Shown: positions 1 through 8,069 of the stretch, in pieces | How positions within the stretch are numbered: the stretch's first letter is position 1 | How the letters are laid out: every line of letters starts with the position of its first letter | Assembly (NCBI GenBank): GCA_016617495.1 | Contig: WYCU01000003.1 | Location: 124,001-188,000, forward strand | Source: Azonexaceae bacterium s22 | GTDB lineage: Bacteria; Pseudomonadota; Gammaproteobacteria; Burkholderiales; Rhodocyclaceae | Direction of reading: 5' to 3' | Length of the DNA: 64,000 nucleotides | Program-made: the position numbers and the translations under genes | The notes under the pieces: model-generated | Told to the model about the DNA's origin: nothing | Seen by the model: the letters and a program-made list of their open reading frames with translations, nothing else | Databases searched by the model: none

Positions 1-1
1 C

Positions 2-514
2 ATCCAGGAATGGACGATGAACGACGGCAAGGTGGCGATCATCCGCCCGATCCGCCCCGAGGATGCGGAAATGGAGCAGGAATTCGTCAAAAACATGTCG
101 GACGAATCCCGCTACTACCGCTTCATGGATACGCTGCGCGAACTCACGCAGACCATGCTGGTGCGCTTCACGCAGATCGACTACGACCGTGAAATGGCCT
201 TGGTCGCCACCGTCACCAACGATGACGGCAAAGACACCCAGATCGGCGTGGCGCGTTACGTTGGGAACCCGGATGGCGAATCGGTCGAGTTTGCGCTGGC
301 CGTGGGCGATGACTGGCAGAAGTGCGGCGTCGGCCGCAAGCTGATGACAGCGCTGATCGACTGCGCCCGTCAGAAGGGTTATCGCGCAGTGGTTGGCGAT
401 GTGCTCTCCACCAACTCCAAGATGTTCCGCCTGATGACCAGCCTGGGCTTCAGCATCCACCCGCACCCGGACGACACGGCCGTCAAGCGTGTGGTCAAGC
501 CGCTGACGGGCTGA
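2..514 (+). CDS. C-terminal GNAT domain of a Pat-type protein lysine acetyltransferase (5'-partial)
   Basis: The frame is open from the first bases of the window, so the visible 170 residues are the end of a longer protein. The tract reads EWTMNDGKVAIIRPIRPEDA followed by a GNAT fold with the acetyl-CoA loop around QKCGVGRKLM. This start-of-GNAT wording is typical of the Pat/YfiQ family, in which an acyl-CoA synthetase-like (ADP-forming) module precedes the GNAT domain and the enzyme acetylates lysines, classically in acetyl-CoA synthetase. The N-terminal module lies outside the window, so the full architecture is inferred. An internal ATG at 17 exists but has no special claim as a start. A strong terminator follows at 535-563. 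Confidence 0.75.
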   Translation: MQEWTMNDGKVAIIRPIRPEDAEMEQEFVKNMSDESRYYRFMDTLRELTQTMLVRFTQIDYDREMALVATVTNDDGKDTQIGVARYVGNPDGESVEFALAVGDDWQKCGVGRKLMTALIDCARQKGYRAVVGDVLSTNSKMFRLMTSLGFSIHPHPDDTAVKRVVKPLTG

Positions 515-534
515 TCGGATACCGTTTGCACTAC

Positions 535-563
535 AAAAAACCGGCTCTCGCAGCCGGTTTTTT
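535..563. terminator. Rho-independent terminator, bidirectional
   Basis: AAAAAACCGGCT, a 5-nt loop and AGCCGGTTTTTT form a perfect stem with A- and T-tracts on both sides. It lies between the convergent Pat fragment and the DUF4239 gene and can serve both. Confidence 0.9.
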
Positions 564-583
564 CATTTGAGTGCCCAGCGCAT

Positions 584-1345
584 TTATTTCCCGAGCACGT
601 CGAGCACCTTGAGCATGGGCTCCTGCGAAACGCGGATCATCCCGGTAATGGGATGGCTCATTTCCTCGACCAGGAAAATGGATGTGGCCATGGACAGCGC
701 ACCAACGGCCAGGGCAATCAGCGACACGCGGTTGCGCGGTGCAAACATGCCAAAGCCGACAAACATCGCAGTCAGCCAGGAGATCAAGACCGCAAGGAAC
801 AAGGGTGGCGTGGGAATGTCGGTGGCCTCGATCACTGTCCAGCGTGCCAGGCGCATCTCGTAACTCAGTTCCAGGACACGCTGACGCAGCAACACTTCGC
901 GCTCACTTCTCGCAGGCAGTGCACGAATTTTTTGTTCCAGTTCATCGGAGCGAAGAGACCCCTGCAAGGCGACTTCGGCCAATTTTGCAATGCTGTCCCC
1001 GCGATGCGCGGTAACGATGCTCAGGCGATATGACTCACGCAAGAAAGCCCTGGCCTCCTCGGCATCCGGGCCATATTGAGCCAACAGGCGGTCGACCAGA
1101 ATCGTTTTTGCCGAACTCTCGCGCAGCTTTTCGCTGACGGTATCGAACGATGCTTTGGAGGACGAAATCAGCAGGCCCAAGACCAGTGCGGAAAGCGTGG
1201 CCATCAGGCTGGTCACCAGCGTCACGGAAGTTTTCGATTCTTCGCTGAGATGGCTGCGACTCAGCCGACTCTGGAGCCACATGCCGAAAAGCGCACCACT
1301 GAAAACACAGCTGAATGTCAGCGTCGCGATTGCCCAAGCCGCCAT
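584..1345 (-). CDS. DUF4239 (bestrophin-like) membrane protein
   Basis: This 253-residue protein has a pair of N-terminal membrane segments (about residues 3-23 and 43-63), a central soluble helical region, and two C-terminal membrane segments (about 180-200 and 208-226). The stretch HLSEESKTSVTLVTSLMATL followed by SALVLGLLISSSKASFD matches the DUF4239 family, sometimes labelled bestrophin-like. No function is established for the family. It lies 83 bp after dnaE2 on the same strand, so read-through from the SOS operon is possible, but nothing else ties it to mutagenesis. Confidence 0.75.
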   Translation of the reverse strand: MAAWAIATLTFSCVFSGALFGMWLQSRLSRSHLSEESKTSVTLVTSLMATLSALVLGLLISSSKASFDTVSEKLRESSAKTILVDRLLAQYGPDAEEARAFLRESYRLSIVTAHRGDSIAKLAEVALQGSLRSDELEQKIRALPARSEREVLLRQRVLELSYEMRLARWTVIEATDIPTPPLFLAVLISWLTAMFVGFGMFAPRNRVSLIALAVGALSMATSIFLVEEMSHPITGMIRVSQEPMLKVLDVLGK

Positions 1346-1428
1346 AAGCCCTCTCCTTCATGTGTTGCCGGGAAGTATAGGGCGCCCTCGTTGAGGTGCA
1401 ATCCTTGCTGGAAAATTGTCGCAAACTG

Positions 1429-4400
1429 TCAATGAAAATCCCGGCTGTGCGTTTCCAGGCGGCCCAGCCAGGTCGACAGATCGAGCAGACGTTTGGCGAC
1501 CAGATGCACCACGCCGTCGACCACCTGTAATTGCCCGAGGACGCCCAGCAGGCGGGCGCCGAGCAATTCACGACGCTGCTTTTCAACCAGTCCGGGCCGG
1601 ACGACGACATTGACGAGGCCGCTTTCATCTTCCAGCGTGACGAAAACGATGCCCGTCGCCGTGCCGGGCCGCTGGCGACCGACGACAATGCCGGCGGCGC
1701 GGATGAGGGCGCGATCGCCGGCTTGGTGCAAATCGCCGGCCCGCATGAAACGGCGCTCGGCCAGCCGGGGGCGCAACAAGGTCAGCGGATGGCGGCGCAA
1801 GCTCAAGCCCAGGTGGCGATAATCGGCGACGAGATTTTCGCCATGCCCCGGCGCGTCGAGCCGAACTTCGGCCTCCTGCGGTTGCGTTCCAGCAAAGAGA
1901 TCGCCCTGCACGGGTGACGGCGCCTGTTCGACACTGGCGGCCCAGGCGGCCTGGCGCCGATGGCCGGCCAACGTGCGCAAGGCATCGGCGGCGGCGAGCA
2001 GATCGAGGTCGCGGCGCGTGAGTGCAGCGCGTGCGGCCAGATCGGCCACATTCAAAAATGGCTGTTTTTCGCGGTCGACCGCGACAATCCGTTGCGCGGC
2101 GGCCAGCGAGAACCCCTTGATCTCGCGCAAGCCGAGGCGAACGGCGCCCGCGCTATCGACGCGACTTTCCCAGGCGCTGGCCGTCACATCCGGCGGCAGC
2201 ACGACCACGCCATGGCGCCGCGCATCCTGAACCAGCATGGACGGCGAGTAAAAGCCCATGGGCTGACTATTGAGCAGGCCGCAAAGGAAGATCGCCGGGT
2301 GGTGACACTTGACCCAGGCCGAGGCATAGACGAGCAAGGCAAAGCTGGCGGCATGCGACTCGGGAAAGCCGTACTCGCCGAAGCCTTGGATTTGCAGGGC
2401 AATGCGCTCGGCAAATTCGGACGGGATACCGCGGGCGGCCATACCGGCCCGCAGTTTGTCCTGATAGCGCTGCAAATTGCCCTTGCGCCGCCAGGCCGCC
2501 ATAGCCCGCCGCAGCTCGTCCGCCTCGCCCGGGGTGAATCCGGCGGCGACGATGGCCAGTTGCATGACCTGTTCCTGAAAGATGGGCACGCCGAGGGTAC
2601 GTTCCAGCACCTTGTCGACGGCCGGGTCAATGCTTTCAATCGGCTCCCGCCGCTGCCGCCGCTTGAGGTAAGGATGCACCATGTCGCCCTGGATCGGTCC
2701 TGGCCGGACCAGCGAGACTTCGACGACCAGATCGTAAAAATTGCGCGGCTTCAGGCGCGGCAGCATGGCCATCTGGGCGCGCGATTCGACCTGAAAGACG
2801 CCCATGCTGTCGGCCCGACAGAGCATCGTGTAGGTCGCCGGATCTTCGGCGGGAATATCGGCCAGCCGCCACGGCCGGCCTTGCTGCGCCGCCAGCATGT
2901 GCAGCATGCGACGCAGTGCCGAGAGCATGCCCAGGGCGAGCACATCGACTTTCATCAGTCCGATGGCATCGAGATCGTCCTTGTCCCACTGGATCACGGT
3001 GCGTTCGGGCATCGCTGTGTTTTCCACGGGCACCAGCCGCGCCAGCGGCCCGCGCGACATGACGAAACCGCCGACGTGCTGGGTCAGGTGGCGCGGGAAA
3101 CCATGGATTTGCCGGGCGATCCACAACCACTTGGCCACGCGTGGCGCATCGGGGTCGAGCCCTTGTTCGGCAAAGCGTTGCGGCAGTTGCTCGCGTTTTT
3201 CCCACCAGGCCAGCGAGGCGGTCAGCGCGTCGATGCGCGCCGGATCGAAGCCCAGCGCCCGCCCGGCATCGCGCAGCGCCCCGCGGGTGCGCCAGGTAAT
3301 CACGGCTGCCGCCAGCGCCGCCCGCTCGCGCCCGTATTTGCCGTAGATGTAGGCAATGACCTCGTCGCGCCGCTCGTGTTCGAAATCGACGTCGATATCC
3401 GGCGGTTCGCCGCGTTCCCTGGAAATGAAACGCTCGAAAAGCATGTCCGAACGCGCCGGGTCGACTTCGGTGATACCCAGCGCGAAGCACACTGCCGAAT
3501 TGGCCGCCGAGCCGCGCCCCTGACAGAGTATGCCGGCGCCGCGCGCAAAACGGACGATGTCATATACCGTCAGGAAATAGGCTTCGTAACGCAACTCGGC
3601 AATGAGCGCCAGTTCATGCTCGATGCGGCCACGCACGGCGGCCGATTCGCCCTGCGGGTAACGCTGGCGCAAACCGCATTCGGTTTCGTGGCGCAGCCAG
3701 GAGCTCGGGTCATGGCCCGCCGGAACGATTTCCTCCGGATACTCGTAGCGCAGCTCATCCAGCGAAAATCGGCAGGCCTCGGCAATCTTCAAGGTCTCCG
3801 CCAACAAGACCGGCGGATAGATCCGGGCAAGGCGCAGGCGGCTGCGCAAATGGCGCTCCCCATTGGGAAACAGGGCGTAGCCGGCCTCGAAAACGCTGGT
3901 TTTGAGGCGCAGCGCGGTCAGCACATCCTGCACCGGCCGCCGGGCGCGCACATGCATGTGCACATCGCCGGCCGCCACCAGCGGCAAACCGCAGTCCGTC
4001 CCCAAGGCGCTCAATTCGGCGAGGCGCGCCGCGTCGTCCGGCCCGGCATGCAGTTCGACGGCAATCCAGCAGCGGCCGGGAAAACGTTCGGCCAGCCAGC
4101 GTCCGGCAGCGGCATCGGCCACCGCGCCGGGCACCCAGAGCACCAGGCAATCCGGCACCGCGCCGTTGACCGAAACGGCATTCAGATCATGGCGCAAGAG
4201 CGTGTAATGCCCCTTTTCCGCCCGCCGCCGCGCCAACGTAATCAGCGCCGAGAGGTTGCCGTAGCCCTCCCGGTTACGGGCGAGGAAAATCAGCTTGAGG
4301 CCGTCGGCCGTGGTCAATTCGCTCCCCACGATCAGTTGCAGCGGCATTTTTGCCGTTTTTTGCGGGTCGACCGCGACAATTGCTGCCGCAGCGGCCTTGG

Positions 4401-4569
4401 CCGCCCGATGCGCGCGGACCACGCCGGCCAGCGAACATTCGTCGGTCAACGCCAGCGCCGAATAGCCTTGTGCGAGCGCCTGTTCGACCAGTTCCTCCGG
4501 ATGCGATGCCCCGCGCAGGAAACTGAAGTTGGAAAGACAATGCAGCTCGGCGTAATCCGGCAAGGCCAT
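1429..4569 (-). CDS. dnaE2: Error-prone DNA polymerase DnaE2
   Basis: C-family polymerase of 1046 residues, within the usual DnaE2 length. The PHP domain begins at AELHCLSNFSFLRGASHPEE. The catalytic palm carries PDIDVDFEHERRDEV near residue 393, with the paired aspartates. A C-terminal OB-like segment follows. DnaE2 works with ImuA and ImuB in SOS-induced translesion synthesis. The gene ends the lexA-imuA-imuB-dnaE2 operon, 15 bp after imuB. Two copies of the dispersed 37-bp element lie in frame: residues about 63-75 (AIVAVDPQKTAKMP), which look like an extra stretch in the PHP domain, and about 827-839 (RIVAVDREKQPF). Neither breaks the frame or touches the palm aspartates. Confidence 0.95.
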   Translation of the reverse strand: MALPDYAELHCLSNFSFLRGASHPEELVEQALAQGYSALALTDECSLAGVVRAHRAAKAAAAAIVAVDPQKTAKMPLQLIVGSELTTADGLKLIFLARNREGYGNLSALITLARRRAEKGHYTLLRHDLNAVSVNGAVPDCLVLWVPGAVADAAAGRWLAERFPGRCWIAVELHAGPDDAARLAELSALGTDCGLPLVAAGDVHMHVRARRPVQDVLTALRLKTSVFEAGYALFPNGERHLRSRLRLARIYPPVLLAETLKIAEACRFSLDELRYEYPEEIVPAGHDPSSWLRHETECGLRQRYPQGESAAVRGRIEHELALIAELRYEAYFLTVYDIVRFARGAGILCQGRGSAANSAVCFALGITEVDPARSDMLFERFISRERGEPPDIDVDFEHERRDEVIAYIYGKYGRERAALAAAVITWRTRGALRDAGRALGFDPARIDALTASLAWWEKREQLPQRFAEQGLDPDAPRVAKWLWIARQIHGFPRHLTQHVGGFVMSRGPLARLVPVENTAMPERTVIQWDKDDLDAIGLMKVDVLALGMLSALRRMLHMLAAQQGRPWRLADIPAEDPATYTMLCRADSMGVFQVESRAQMAMLPRLKPRNFYDLVVEVSLVRPGPIQGDMVHPYLKRRQRREPIESIDPAVDKVLERTLGVPIFQEQVMQLAIVAAGFTPGEADELRRAMAAWRRKGNLQRYQDKLRAGMAARGIPSEFAERIALQIQGFGEYGFPESHAASFALLVYASAWVKCHHPAIFLCGLLNSQPMGFYSPSMLVQDARRHGVVVLPPDVTASAWESRVDSAGAVRLGLREIKGFSLAAAQRIVAVDREKQPFLNVADLAARAALTRRDLDLLAAADALRTLAGHRRQAAWAASVEQAPSPVQGDLFAGTQPQEAEVRLDAPGHGENLVADYRHLGLSLRRHPLTLLRPRLAERRFMRAGDLHQAGDRALIRAAGIVVGRQRPGTATGIVFVTLEDESGLVNVVVRPGLVEKQRRELLGARLLGVLGQLQVVDGVVHLVAKRLLDLSTWLGRLETHSRDFH
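2053..2089 (-). repeat. Dispersed 37-bp element, copy inside dnaE2 (C-terminal part)
   Basis: GCGGTCGACCGCGACAATC preceded by a T-tract, with a second A/T tract one turn away. It has the perfect 18-bp palindrome GTCGCGGTCGACCGCGAC except the outer bases. Minus orientation; encodes IVAVDREK in dnaE2. Confidence 0.85.
4345..4381 (-). repeat. Dispersed 37-bp element, copy inside dnaE2 (PHP domain)
   Basis: Read on the minus strand: AATTGTCGCGGTCGACCC, then AAAAAACGGCAAAAATG. It retains both A-tracts and encodes IVAVDPQKTAKM. It coincides with an apparent lengthening of the DnaE2 PHP domain. Confidence 0.85.
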
Positions 4570-4584
4570 GCGCGTACTCCGGCT

Positions 4585-6030
4585 TCAGGCAAACAGGCCG
4601 TGCAGATACCAGCCCTGCGCATCGCGGAAAATCCAGGCCCATTGCCCCGCGGGATTGCGGGCCACGAAGTAGTCGCGGCGGACATCCCCGGCTGCCTCGG
4701 CCTCGCCTTCGTCCCACCAGCCGCTTTCCAGACGCTCGCCGCGCGTCATTAGCTGCAAAGGGCCGCGCCAGTGCGGCGCACCGCTGCGTTCGGCCAGGGC
4801 TTGCGGAGGATCCAGCAGCCAGAGCGGGCGCATCTCGGGCATTGTCGCGGTCGACGCTGAAAACGGGGCAAAATCCGCATCGCCCCCAACCCGCTGCGTC
4901 GCGCACTCGGGACGGTGATCGGGCAGGCAACGCAGCGTGTGCACCGCCGCCTCGCCCAGACGGGCGCGCAAACGCTCCAGGCAAGCCTGCGTCCCCTCCC
5001 CGGCCGGCGCTTGCTCGAACAGGGCGGCACTGGCACCGGGCCGGGCGAGCGTCTCGTCCGCCGCCAACGCCAGCGCCTCGACCGGCGCGCGCAATTGCAG
5101 GCGCTCCAGATGTTCGCGCAGCAGGCGCAACAGGCGCGCCTCGTCCGCCGAGGGTTCGCCCAGACGCAAGCGCAAGGGCGTGACCACGCCGTCATCGTGG
5201 GTCAGCTGCAACGTGCACTGGCGGACCAGGCGCTGGCGCACGGCCAGCCAACCAGCCAGCGTCGCCAGCAGCCGTTGGCCGGCAAAAACCAGTGCTTCGG
5301 CATGCTCCACCCGCGAAGGCAGTTCGAGACGCACCGCAAAGTGTTCCGGAAAAATGAAGCCGCGCTGCGGGTCGGGACATTCCCCCCGCGCACGCATCAA
5401 TGCATCGACCGCGGCCGGGCCGATGCGCGCGCGCAACCCGGCTTGCGGCAGCCGCGCCAGATCGCCCAAAGTGTGCAGCCCGAAGGATTCGAGACGGGCG
5501 ACGAGCGGCGCCGACCACCCGGGAATGCGGCAAGGCAAGGCGGCCAGCGCCTGGTGCATCGCCGACCTCTCCGGAAAAATTCCGCCAACCCCCGCACAGG
5601 CCAGCCAGCGCGCCCCCAAAGGCGTTGGCGCAGCAGCCCAGTGCACCGTCCACAGTTGCGCCGCACACCCGGCCAGCACCGCTTCGACCAAGGCCGGGGC
5701 GCCACCAAACAGCCGCAGGCAACCGCCAATTTCCAGCAACACGGCTTCCGGCGGCGCCAGCACCACCGTCGGCGTAAACTGGCCCGCCCAGCAAGCCAAG
5801 GCTTCCAAGGCCTGCGCCTCGCGCACGGCGTCGCGCGCGATGACACGCAAACCGGGCGCCAGCCCGAGCGCCGTCGACAAGCGCTGGCCGGGCTTGACCC
5901 CGGCAGCTGTCGCCTGTGCATCGCTCGCCAGAATGCGCCCGCGCGCCGCAACGGCGCTAGAGTGCTGCCGCAACGGCAGAGCTTCCAGCGGCAACAGCGG
6001 AAAATGCAGGGCCAGCCACAACGCGGGCAT
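4585..6030 (-). CDS. imuB: ImuB, Y-family polymerase-like mutasome subunit
   Basis: This 481-residue protein has a Y-family fold but lacks the catalytic acidic residues: the usual DMDxFFA tract is replaced by [16 protein letters not shown], and the second carboxylate motif reads VLLEIGG. That is the hallmark of ImuB, a non-catalytic hub that links ImuA, DnaE2 and the beta clamp. Little-finger and C-terminal regions follow from about residue 230. The gene overlaps the end of imuA by 74 bp. One in-frame copy of the 37-bp element encodes SASTATMP near residue 390, in the variable C-terminal part. Confidence 0.9.
   Translation of the reverse strand: MPALWLALHFPLLPLEALPLRQHSSAVAARGRILASDAQATAAGVKPGQRLSTALGLAPGLRVIARDAVREAQALEALACWAGQFTPTVVLAPPEAVLLEIGGCLRLFGGAPALVEAVLAGCAAQLWTVHWAAAPTPLGARWLACAGVGGIFPERSAMHQALAALPCRIPGWSAPLVARLESFGLHTLGDLARLPQAGLRARIGPAAVDALMRARGECPDPQRGFIFPEHFAVRLELPSRVEHAEALVFAGQRLLATLAGWLAVRQRLVRQCTLQLTHDDGVVTPLRLRLGEPSADEARLLRLLREHLERLQLRAPVEALALAADETLARPGASAALFEQAPAGEGTQACLERLRARLGEAAVHTLRCLPDHRPECATQRVGGDADFAPFSASTATMPEMRPLWLLDPPQALAERSGAPHWRGPLQLMTRGERLESGWWDEGEAEAAGDVRRDYFVARNPAGQWAWIFRDAQGWYLHGLFA
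4841..4874 (+). repeat. Dispersed 37-bp element, copy inside imuB
   Basis: ATTGTCGCGGTCGACG, then GCTGAAAACGGGGCAAAAT. Plus orientation inside a minus-strand gene, so it is read in a different frame from the dnaE2 copies (STAT). Confidence 0.8.
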
Positions 6031-6673
6031 GTTTTCTCCCGGGTCCGGGAATGCTCAAAAACAAGGGCCGCGATGCCGGTCGCCCGCGACGCTTGAGGAT
6101 ACGCACCGACAAACCGCCCTCCCCGGCAGCCAGCGCCAGACGCAGCGGTGCCGGCGAAGGGGTGGCAATTGTCGCGGTCGACCGCCATAAAACGGCAAAA
6201 ACGGGGCGCCCCTCGGCAGCCACCTGCAAACGCCGCAGGCTACGGGCATCGATCCCCGCCTCAGGCCAGGCCAAAACGCCGGCAAATCCGCCGCTGGCTA
6301 ACAATTGTTCGACGCACCATGCACTCTGGCGACCGCCCTGCACCACCACCAAGCGCTCCGGCGCCAGGCCGGCCGCCGCCCAGGCCGGGGCATGCGGCTG
6401 CCAGGGCGGCGCAACCAGCGCCAGCCAGCCGCCGCCGGCAGAAAGCTGCGCCAAGGCCGGCAACAACAGGCGCATTTCACCGAATCCGCAACGATCCACC
6501 AGACATTCGACAAGCGCACCGCGCGGCCAGCCACTGCCGGGCAGCTCATCGTCCAGTTCGGCATGGCCGCTGGGGATTGTGGATTCCGGCAGATGGGCCA
6601 GCGTATTGCCGCGCCAGACATCGCCCCTGGCCAGCACTGCCGCCAGCGGGACCGGCTGCGGCACAGCGTTCAC
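5957..6673 (-). CDS. imuA: ImuA, RecA-like translesion synthesis accessory protein
   Basis: ImuA is a diverged RecA/SulA-like partner of ImuB and DnaE2. This 238-residue protein has the expected opening ([20 protein letters not shown]), a core with [13 protein letters not shown], and the late SPAPLRLAL...ILKRRGRP tract. The start codon is GTG at 6673 and overlaps the lexA stop as GTGA, showing translational coupling. A copy of the 37-bp element encodes [16 protein letters not shown] at about residues 157-169, just before the conserved SPAPLRL motif. The family has a segment of similar length there, so the element appears to replace rather than add sequence. Confidence 0.9.
   Translation of the reverse strand: MNAVPQPVPLAAVLARGDVWRGNTLAHLPESTIPSGHAELDDELPGSGWPRGALVECLVDRCGFGEMRLLLPALAQLSAGGGWLALVAPPWQPHAPAWAAAGLAPERLVVVQGGRQSAWCVEQLLASGGFAGVLAWPEAGIDARSLRRLQVAAEGRPVFAVLWRSTATIATPSPAPLRLALAAGEGGLSVRILKRRGRPASRPLFLSIPGPGRKHARVVAGPAFSAVAAGSSAVAAAL
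6166..6203 (+). repeat. Dispersed 37-bp element, copy inside imuA
   Basis: CAATTGTCGCGGTCGACCG, then CCATAAAACGGCAAAAACG. Core complete through GGTCGACCG; both A-tracts present. Confidence 0.85.
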
Positions 6674-7278
6674 GACAGGCTGGCGGTCGCCCCGCGAATG
6701 AGGCCGACAGCAATGCCCTCGATGGCGAAATCCACTTCGCCGGGGTGGATGACAATAGGCTCGAAGTCGGGGTTTTCGGCAATCAGCTCGATGAAGCCAT
6801 TGCGCCGTTGCAAGCGTTTCACGGTGACTTCCTCATCCAGCCGTGCGACGACAATCTGCCCATCCCGCGCCTGGGTGGTTTTATGGATGGCCAGCAGATC
6901 GCCATCGAAAATTCCGGCATCGATCATCGACAGGCCGCGTACCTTGAGCAGGAAATCGGCCCGCGGATTGAAGAGATTGGCATCCAGCGCATAACGCCCC
7001 TGAACGTTTTCCACGGCCAGAATGGGCGAACCGGCGGCGACGCTGCCGATCAGCGGCAGGCCGAGTTGCTCGACCAGTCGGATACCGCGCGCCGAGCCGG
7101 GCTCCAGGACGATGGCGCCCTTCTTGGCCAGTGCCTTGAGGTGGTCTTCGGCGGCATTGGGCGAAGCAAAACCAAAGGCCTGGGCGATCTCCGCGCGCGT
7201 CGGCGGTGCGCCCAGCACTTCCAGCGTATTCCGGATGAAATCGAGGATTTCCTGCTGACGTGGCGTAAGCTTGAACAT
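6670..7278 (-). CDS. lexA: LexA repressor
   Basis: This 202-residue protein has the usual LexA length. The winged helix is at residues 1-65 ([27 protein letters not shown]). The autocleavage site is Ala82-Gly83 in SVAAGSP. The serine-lysine dyad is Ser117 (RGLSM) and Lys154 (EEVTVKRL). It represses SOS genes until RecA filaments trigger self-cleavage. It heads the operon lexA-imuA-imuB-dnaE2, so the mutasome is co-regulated with its own repressor. A consensus SOS box sits 25 bp upstream of the ATG. Confidence 0.97.
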   Translation of the reverse strand: MFKLTPRQQEILDFIRNTLEVLGAPPTRAEIAQAFGFASPNAAEDHLKALAKKGAIVLEPGSARGIRLVEQLGLPLIGSVAAGSPILAVENVQGRYALDANLFNPRADFLLKVRGLSMIDAGIFDGDLLAIHKTTQARDGQIVVARLDEEVTVKRLQRRNGFIELIAENPDFEPIVIHPGEVDFAIEGIAVGLIRGATASLS

Positions 7279-7302
7279 GATGGCCTCCCGGCGAATCGAT
7301 GA

Positions 7303-7318
7303 CTGTATTTATATACAG
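7303..7318. promoter_or_regulatory. SOS box (LexA operator) of the lexA-imuA-imuB-dnaE2 operon
   Basis: CTGTATTTATATACAG fits CTGT-N8-ACAG exactly with an AT-rich centre. It lies between lexA (start 7278, leftward) and the small rightward ORF at 7331, so it could control both. Confidence 0.93.
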
Positions 7319-7330
7319 TTAATCGACTGG

Positions 7331-7459
7331 ATGCAAGCCCTTTCTCACCCGCGGGGTGGGGCATGGCTGTATGTGTTTCCACTTGCCTTGAGCGCCATCA
7401 CTGGTGTTTGGGCTGGCAGGGAAAAATATTCGCTGGCCATTTGGCACGACCCGGAATAG
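7331..7459 (+). CDS. Small membrane ORF, N-terminally altered paralogue of the 7815-7976 protein
   Basis: This 42-residue ORF starts 13 bp past the SOS box, divergent from lexA. Its core AWLYVFPLALSAITGVWAG matches TWLYVIPLALVVINSALVA in the 53-aa ORF at 7815-7976. The DNA also matches (GGCTGTATGT, CTTGCCTTG), so the two share a recent origin. The first ten residues (MQALSHPRGG) replace the leucine-rich N-terminus of the other copy. It may be a truncated duplicate rather than a working gene. No ribosome binding site is obvious. Confidence 0.4.
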   Translation: MQALSHPRGGAWLYVFPLALSAITGVWAGREKYSLAIWHDPE

Positions 7460-7814
7460 TTTGAATGCTCTGGACGACTCGAGTGTGACGCACATTATCT
7501 CGATTCATCTACAATTTCGGTCGGCGGTTGTTTCCAATGGGAATGGTTAGGGGCCTTGGCCGCTATGATCCGGTTCGAATCCGGCGCCGCCATGTTTCTT
7601 TGGCCATCTGAAATTTTGGCGAATTTCAGCATCAATGAAAATTACTGTAGACCGCGCACTCATCATCGCCCCCCCTCTGCTATGCACTTGTTCAGTTCGT
7701 TGCGCTCTATACCCTTTTCGGTACGCGCAGGTGCTTCTGCTGGCCTTTCTGGTACGGCTCTGTGGCTGCGCCATTACTTGGGCGGTGACAGGGTGCTAGA
7801 GAGGCTTGAAACGG
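7460..7814. other. Gene-poor spacer containing a tRNA-like fragment
   Basis: I see no credible coding region. Its only recognisable content is the tRNA-like segment at 7522-7592. Confidence 0.5.
7522..7592 (+). other. tRNA-like fragment (possible tRNA remnant or attachment site)
   Basis: CCGGTTCGAATCCGG has the form of a tRNA T-arm (4-bp stem, TTCGAAT loop) and is followed by GCCGCCA. The GGCGGT at 7523-7528 pairs with GCCGCC as an acceptor-like stem, at about the right distance (71 nt). A normal D-arm and anticodon arm cannot be drawn, so this is not a functional tRNA by eye. It may be a decayed tRNA or the core of an old integration site. Confidence 0.35.
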
Positions 7815-7976
7815 ATGAAACTCCTACTCCTCCTAGGGCTGGCCTACATCACACCAGCACTGCTCCTGTTGCTCTTCGCTCAAGGGCTAACATGGCTGTA
7901 TGTCATTCCGCTTGCCTTGGTCGTTATCAACAGCGCTTTGGTGGCAAAGCACGGTTCAGGGCATCCCCAGAATTAA
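7815..7976 (+). CDS. Small single-pass membrane protein of unknown function
   Basis: This 53-residue ORF starts with ATG after an AGAGAGG ribosome binding site. It reads MKLLLLLGLAYITPALLLLL, then WLYVIPLALVVINSALVA and a short polar tail. The hydrophobic stretch can form one or two membrane helices. It has a diverged partner at 7331-7459. I do not recognise the family. The good Shine-Dalgarno sequence and clean hydrophobic profile favour a real gene. Confidence 0.55.
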   Translation: MKLLLLLGLAYITPALLLLLFAQGLTWLYVIPLALVVINSALVAKHGSGHPQN

Positions 7977-8069
7977 CGGTGTAAAGGCAGGAGCAAAAAA
8001 CATTTTCCGGATACTTGGCACAACATTCCTATGCACTAAATACCGCCAATCAGGCTTAATTTATTCCTG

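Noticed and set aside
1960-4752. 930-codon plus-strand ORF
   Set aside because: It is antisense to dnaE2 and imuB in high-GC DNA; composition is that of a shadow frame and no domain is recognisable.
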